A stretch of DNA of 64,000 bases from Quercus robur (lineage: Eukaryota; Streptophyta; Magnoliopsida; Fagales; Fagaceae): contig NC_065541.1 in NCBI RefSeq assembly GCF_932294415.1, forward strand, positions 33,265,790 through 33,329,789, written 5' to 3'. A program made the position numbers and the translations under genes. Shown here one piece after another: positions 60,222 through 64,000 of the stretch (its first letter is position 1; every line of letters starts with the position of its first letter). The notes below the pieces were generated by a model. That model had not been told where the DNA came from. It made no database searches and saw only the letters and a list, made by a program, of their open reading frames with translations.

Positions 60222-60225
<4 letters not shown>

Positions 60226-60910
60226 ATCCATCTCAAATGCCATTCCCATTCCATGCCCTACTAGTACTTAACAAAACATCATCCTCCACCTCTCCCCTTC
60301 CTCCATTACCATAAATATGTTTTTTTTTTCTCATTATACCCATCCTCCAAGTCACCTTTATTCTTATCCAAAAAAGAAGGAAAAATAAAAAATAAATTAA
60401 CACCATCCACATGAAAAACCAACAACCAACCCCTAATTCCAATTCTTCCAATAATTTCTAAAATCAAACACCAGTTTCACGCAAAAAGAAAAAAAAAAAG
60501 AAAAGAATAAATTAACTTATTTTTAATCGGATAATTTTGTACAGACAAAAAGAAAAAAAATTCAGACAATGAGAGACTCTCAAAAGTCAGATCTCATACA
60601 CTGCTTTGTAATACGATCTAATTATCTTCAACAATACAGAGACAAAATAATTCATAGCCCATGAAAGTTGAAGAAACTACAAGATCGCATAACAACTCAA
60701 ATACCCTACTATTCTACATCATAGGAGTTATAATCTAACACAGACAAGGATTTAAAACAAAAACAAAACAAAAACAAAAAAAACCAATTTCTCTTCAACG
60801 TTCAACCACTGGAACGATTTTTTTTTTTAATCATTTTCCCGAGAAAATAAGATAGAAAAAACAGAAAGTAAAAAAAAGAAAAAGAGAAAAGTTGACCATT
60901 AGATCCACAA

Positions 60911-61561
60911 TCAGAGACACAAAGCGGTGGCTTGAAGATCATCAGCGATGCCGAAATCTTCATCCATCGGAGGAGGTAGATTCAGATCGAACGGCTGGAT
61001 CTTACGAAACGAGGAGGTGAGAACACAGTAGTCGTCGTTGTCATCATCAACCACCGAAGACGACGAGTCGCAGTCGCTACGGCAATCATCGGGTGCAACA
61101 GGGTTCACGATCTTGACCCTTGAGACCGGATTCGAAACGACCCTGGGGCCACTAAACGACTCCACCGTACTGCTCATACTACTTGTCGTTGGCCTGTTGG
61201 GTTGAATCGGATTGAACTTAGTACTGGCAGAAGAGGAAAATCTGGGTTGTTCGTCTCTGATTGCTGGAAGAGTTGCTAGCTGAGGAGCGGTGAGAGGGAA
61301 ATTAATCTTCGCTTTTGGACCACGCAACGACAACGCTGCGGTGTCGTAGGCACGAGCAGCATCCTCCGCGGAATCGAAGGTGCCGAGCCACACACGTGTC
61401 TTCTTCCATGGATCTCGGATCTCGGCCGCGAAACGACCCCACGGTCGTTTCCTCACACCTCTGTATTTAACGTTGTTGTTGTTATCGGTCGATGTTCTAA
61501 TGAATTGGTTGAATGTTGTTGGTTTGGTTGGATCTGCGGTTGTTGGTGCTCTTCGCCGCAT
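60911..61561 (-). CDS. ethylene-responsive transcription factor, class II repressor (ERF3/ERF7-like)
   Basis: Intronless, 216 aa. One AP2/ERF domain at residues about 32-90 ([19 protein letters not shown], then [32 protein letters not shown]). It carries the Ala and Asp of the ERF type that favour GCC-box binding. The C-terminus holds an EAR repression motif FDLNLPPP (191-198) and ends TALCL, as in group VIII ERFs. An acidic stretch VVDDDNDDY precedes it. Expected role: nuclear repressor of ethylene/stress-responsive genes through TOPLESS-type corepressors. The start is the only ATG in frame near a Lys/Arg-rich MRRRAP opening typical of the group. Intact and likely functional. Confidence 0.95.
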   Translation of the reverse strand: MRRRAPTTADPTKPTTFNQFIRTSTDNNNNVKYRGVRKRPWGRFAAEIRDPWKKTRVWLGTFDSAEDAARAYDTAALSLRGPKAKINFPLTAPQLATLPAIRDEQPRFSSSASTKFNPIQPNRPTTSSMSSTVESFSGPRVVSNPVSRVKIVNPVAPDDCRSDCDSSSSVVDDDNDDYCVLTSSFRKIQPFDLNLPPPMDEDFGIADDLQATALCL

Positions 61562-64000
61562 GGAGAAAAAGATAATATAAAAAAAAAAAAGGGGGGGTTT
61601 TTTTAGAGTGGTAGAAATGAAATGATGGCAAAGAATACCACCAAATTAAAACACCACTACGAACGGAGATTGAAGAAGATATGTAAATGTTAAATCAAAG
61701 GCGGCTCTTCATTTCTGCTCTATGAAGAGAGGATAGGAGAGGTGGGTTTTTGATAGAGTTTTTACCTCGGTTTCTGTTTCCCTTTTGTTTTCTCACTCTT
61801 TTTTATGTTATCTCTCCGGAAGGAGAAATCCGGGGCTTCATTTCTTTTGGATGAATTTGGCTTTCTTTTATTCGGACAGGGTATGATATTGTTGCGGATG
61901 TGAAATGACTGAATTACCCCTTCTTTCTTTTTCTTTTCTTGCTTCTATTACTGCTACTTTTTGTCTTTTTAATCAATGTTGGAGAAGGTGGAATTTTGTG
62001 ATTTGCGTGCCCATTCCATTTTATGAAATTAGTCCATCGGGTAATATGGAGAAATACGCAAAGGTGTCACATGGGCAATGGGCGGCGTTTAACTTGGTGT
62101 TTGAAATTGAAAATGATAGGTGAAATAAAATTTGATTTTTAAGAGTTAGATTGTGGTTTAATTGTTCCTCAAAAAAAAAAAAAAAAAAGATTGTGGTTTA
62201 ATATTTTATTATCTACTAAAAAAAAAAAAAAAAAAAAAAACCCACACACATGGGTTAAGGTTTTCTATTAAAAATTTAAAACAGTTTAAAGAAATTATAT
62301 ATATAAGGGTACCCCTTATTAAGTTATTGAAATTATGAGTGTAATACTATTATTTGGATATTATATCAAAATGGGCCTTACGATGGAAAAGAACTATTTG
62401 TTAAAATTTGGGTAAATAATAATATTACATATTTGTCAAAATTTTCTTTACAAGCAGAATCGGAAAAATGTATAACAGCGTGGCAAGCACGTTCATAATT
62501 TTCTCATTGCATAGGCCTACACCAAGTCAGAAGTCACCAACATTGATTTGCAGCTTTTATTTGAGAGATACGCCCCCCAAACGTATAATTCTTGGCATAT
62601 GACCACGTGGATGAGGCTGATCAAACCAAATAACCAATGCTTGAAATAGAAATTAAGCATTTCTTTACCCAGATTAGCAATACCAAGCAGGTGAAAAGGT
62701 ATCATTGAACAACCATTAGGGTTAAAATTTTATATGTATATAGGTGGGTGCAAAAGAGAGACCAAACCGCAACAAGAACTTTGACATTGGCCAAACAATG
62801 ATGAAACTATGTATCCAATGGCCACTTCATGAATTTCTTTTAAGGTATTTCTTTTAAGCTAGTTGTTAAGAAACTTAAATTATATAAGATTAAATTAAAA
62901 AATTTTGAATATATTGACATTACCAAAAAAAATGTAATACATGAAGTTTTAAAATTTCCTTCTACTAACAAAAAGAAAAATTGACTAATAAGAGATAAAG
63001 TAAGAACTAATAATATTGAGATGAAAATAATAAAATAAGAGAAAGTCTAAAATGATAATAGAGATTAGAAAAATTGGAGGGTGGGGAGGAGAGAGAAAGG
63101 GGCAGAGAGTTATTGGATTGTGTGGCCAAATAGCCCATAATATGGATGTTGACAAATAACCCACAATGTGTATGAGTGTAATTTTCAAAAGAAATTATCT
63201 TACACAATATTGTACATGAAATAATTATTATTAATAAATTATTTGAATAATGAAATTGCATGTTTTGGCCATGATTGGCTGTGTGGGGTTTGACATGGTC
63301 ATACATGCAGTTGAGATTTCTTAGGATAATGAGTTGTGAGTGGGGATAGTGAAATAGATAAGAAATTTGATTTTAACGTTTAAATAAACGTTAGAGATTT
63401 TAATGTTAATGTCCTAATTTGTAGGAACTAAAATGAATATTGACAACTTTTGTGAGTCCTTAAATATCCCACTTGAGCTCTCTAGATAAGATAACCATAA
63501 AAAATTCCTGTAGAGTGAAAAATTCATTGCAACCCAATCACTATTTCAGTCTTATCTCTTCATTTAAATATACGTTTTCAATATTCATTGTTTTAGTAAA
63601 AAAAGAGTTTTATTTCAATTTTGCTTTATTGGTATAAGAGCTTTGAAGCATGTTTATTTTCCTAGTAAATCCGTGTAACTTTTTTTTTTTTTTTGGGAAT
63701 TCAACAACCTCTTTTCCATTGGACATTTGATCTACTCCACTCCACAGGCCTACAAAAAAAAGAAAATTTCATCAACGTTTTCTGTTTTGCTGGAGTATTG
63801 CTGATACTTTTGGAGTCGTTGACTTTACATTAAATGCTTGTGGAGAAGATGTTTGTTAGAGAAAGGTTGCATTGCTTTGGAAGAGTGGCTTTTGTGATTG
63901 GGAGGGGCTCTTGCTGTGTGGTGGAAGGCCATTCCAATTACTCCATCATACAGAGGATTTTTTAATTTAATGTGAGAGCTTAGCTGGGCTAAAGAAGCAA
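61562..64000. other. ERF upstream region and intergenic DNA
   Basis: 61562-61860 should hold the ERF leader and promoter and is pyrimidine-rich on the plus strand; I see no convincing TATA box. The rest contains A-runs (62170-62188, 62219-62240) and AT-rich DNA. No gene is recognised to the window end. Confidence 0.5.

Noticed and set aside
63625-63645. Primer-binding-site-like 'ttggtataagagc' resembling the initiator tRNA-Met type
   Set aside because: It has mismatches, no adjoining LTR edge could be found, and the flanks have no retroelement coding.

Overview
The window is nuclear DNA of a flowering plant, most likely a woody eudicot. It has AT-rich intergenic DNA, GT-AG introns, plant-type TATA boxes, an AP2/ERF transcription factor with an EAR motif, plant LTR retrotransposons (Tat-lineage Ty3/gypsy and Ty1/copia), an L1-type LINE with an RNase H domain, a tRNA-derived SINE and several MITEs. 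The repeats would fit a Fagaceae-type tree, but that is inference only.

Layout. 1-5 kb: repeats, then lipase gene A (minus strand, nine exons, intact, 393 aa). 4.8-20.3 kb: a solo-LTR-like repeat followed by a minus-oriented Tat-lineage Ty3/gypsy element of about 14.7 kb. Its left LTR (5652-7009), PPT, PBS and a truncated right LTR are recognisable. Its single gag-pol frame is broken mostly by nonsense substitutions and is split by a 1.5 kb hAT-like insertion. Between pol and the left LTR, in antisense, it carries an intron-containing plant-mobile-domain (PMD) gene, now broken. 20.3-21.7 kb: the 3' end of a Ty1/copia element. 21.7-30.4 kb: intergenic DNA with orphan lipase flanks, a third copy of the solo-LTR-like family, two MITEs and a minisatellite. 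30.4-40.3 kb: lipase B (broken by a stop and a catalytic-region deletion), a tandem duplication of its upstream DNA, and lipase C (intact, 410 aa). 41.6-46.1 kb: a five-exon gene for an unrecognised 195 aa membrane-type protein. 47.3-50 kb: LTR-like sequence with two tandem arrays and a LINE ORF1 scrap. 50.4-56.2 kb: a full-length, recently inserted L1 LINE with perfect 14 bp target duplications. 56.9-59.8 kb: a Tourist-like MITE, a 930 bp solo LTR and a SINE. 60.9-61.6 kb: an intronless class II (repressor) ERF gene. 61.6-64 kb: nothing recognisable.

How the genes relate. The three lipases are tandem paralogues with the same exon plan and the same strand. Their flanks are duplicated too, and one 5' flank (24.7-27.1 kb) has no gene beside it, so a fourth copy may have been lost. 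Functional genes are probably only lipase A, lipase C, the 195 aa gene and the ERF. Nearly everything else is mobile DNA, much of it nested. The most unusual item is the spliced-gene-like antisense PMD cargo of the Tat element.
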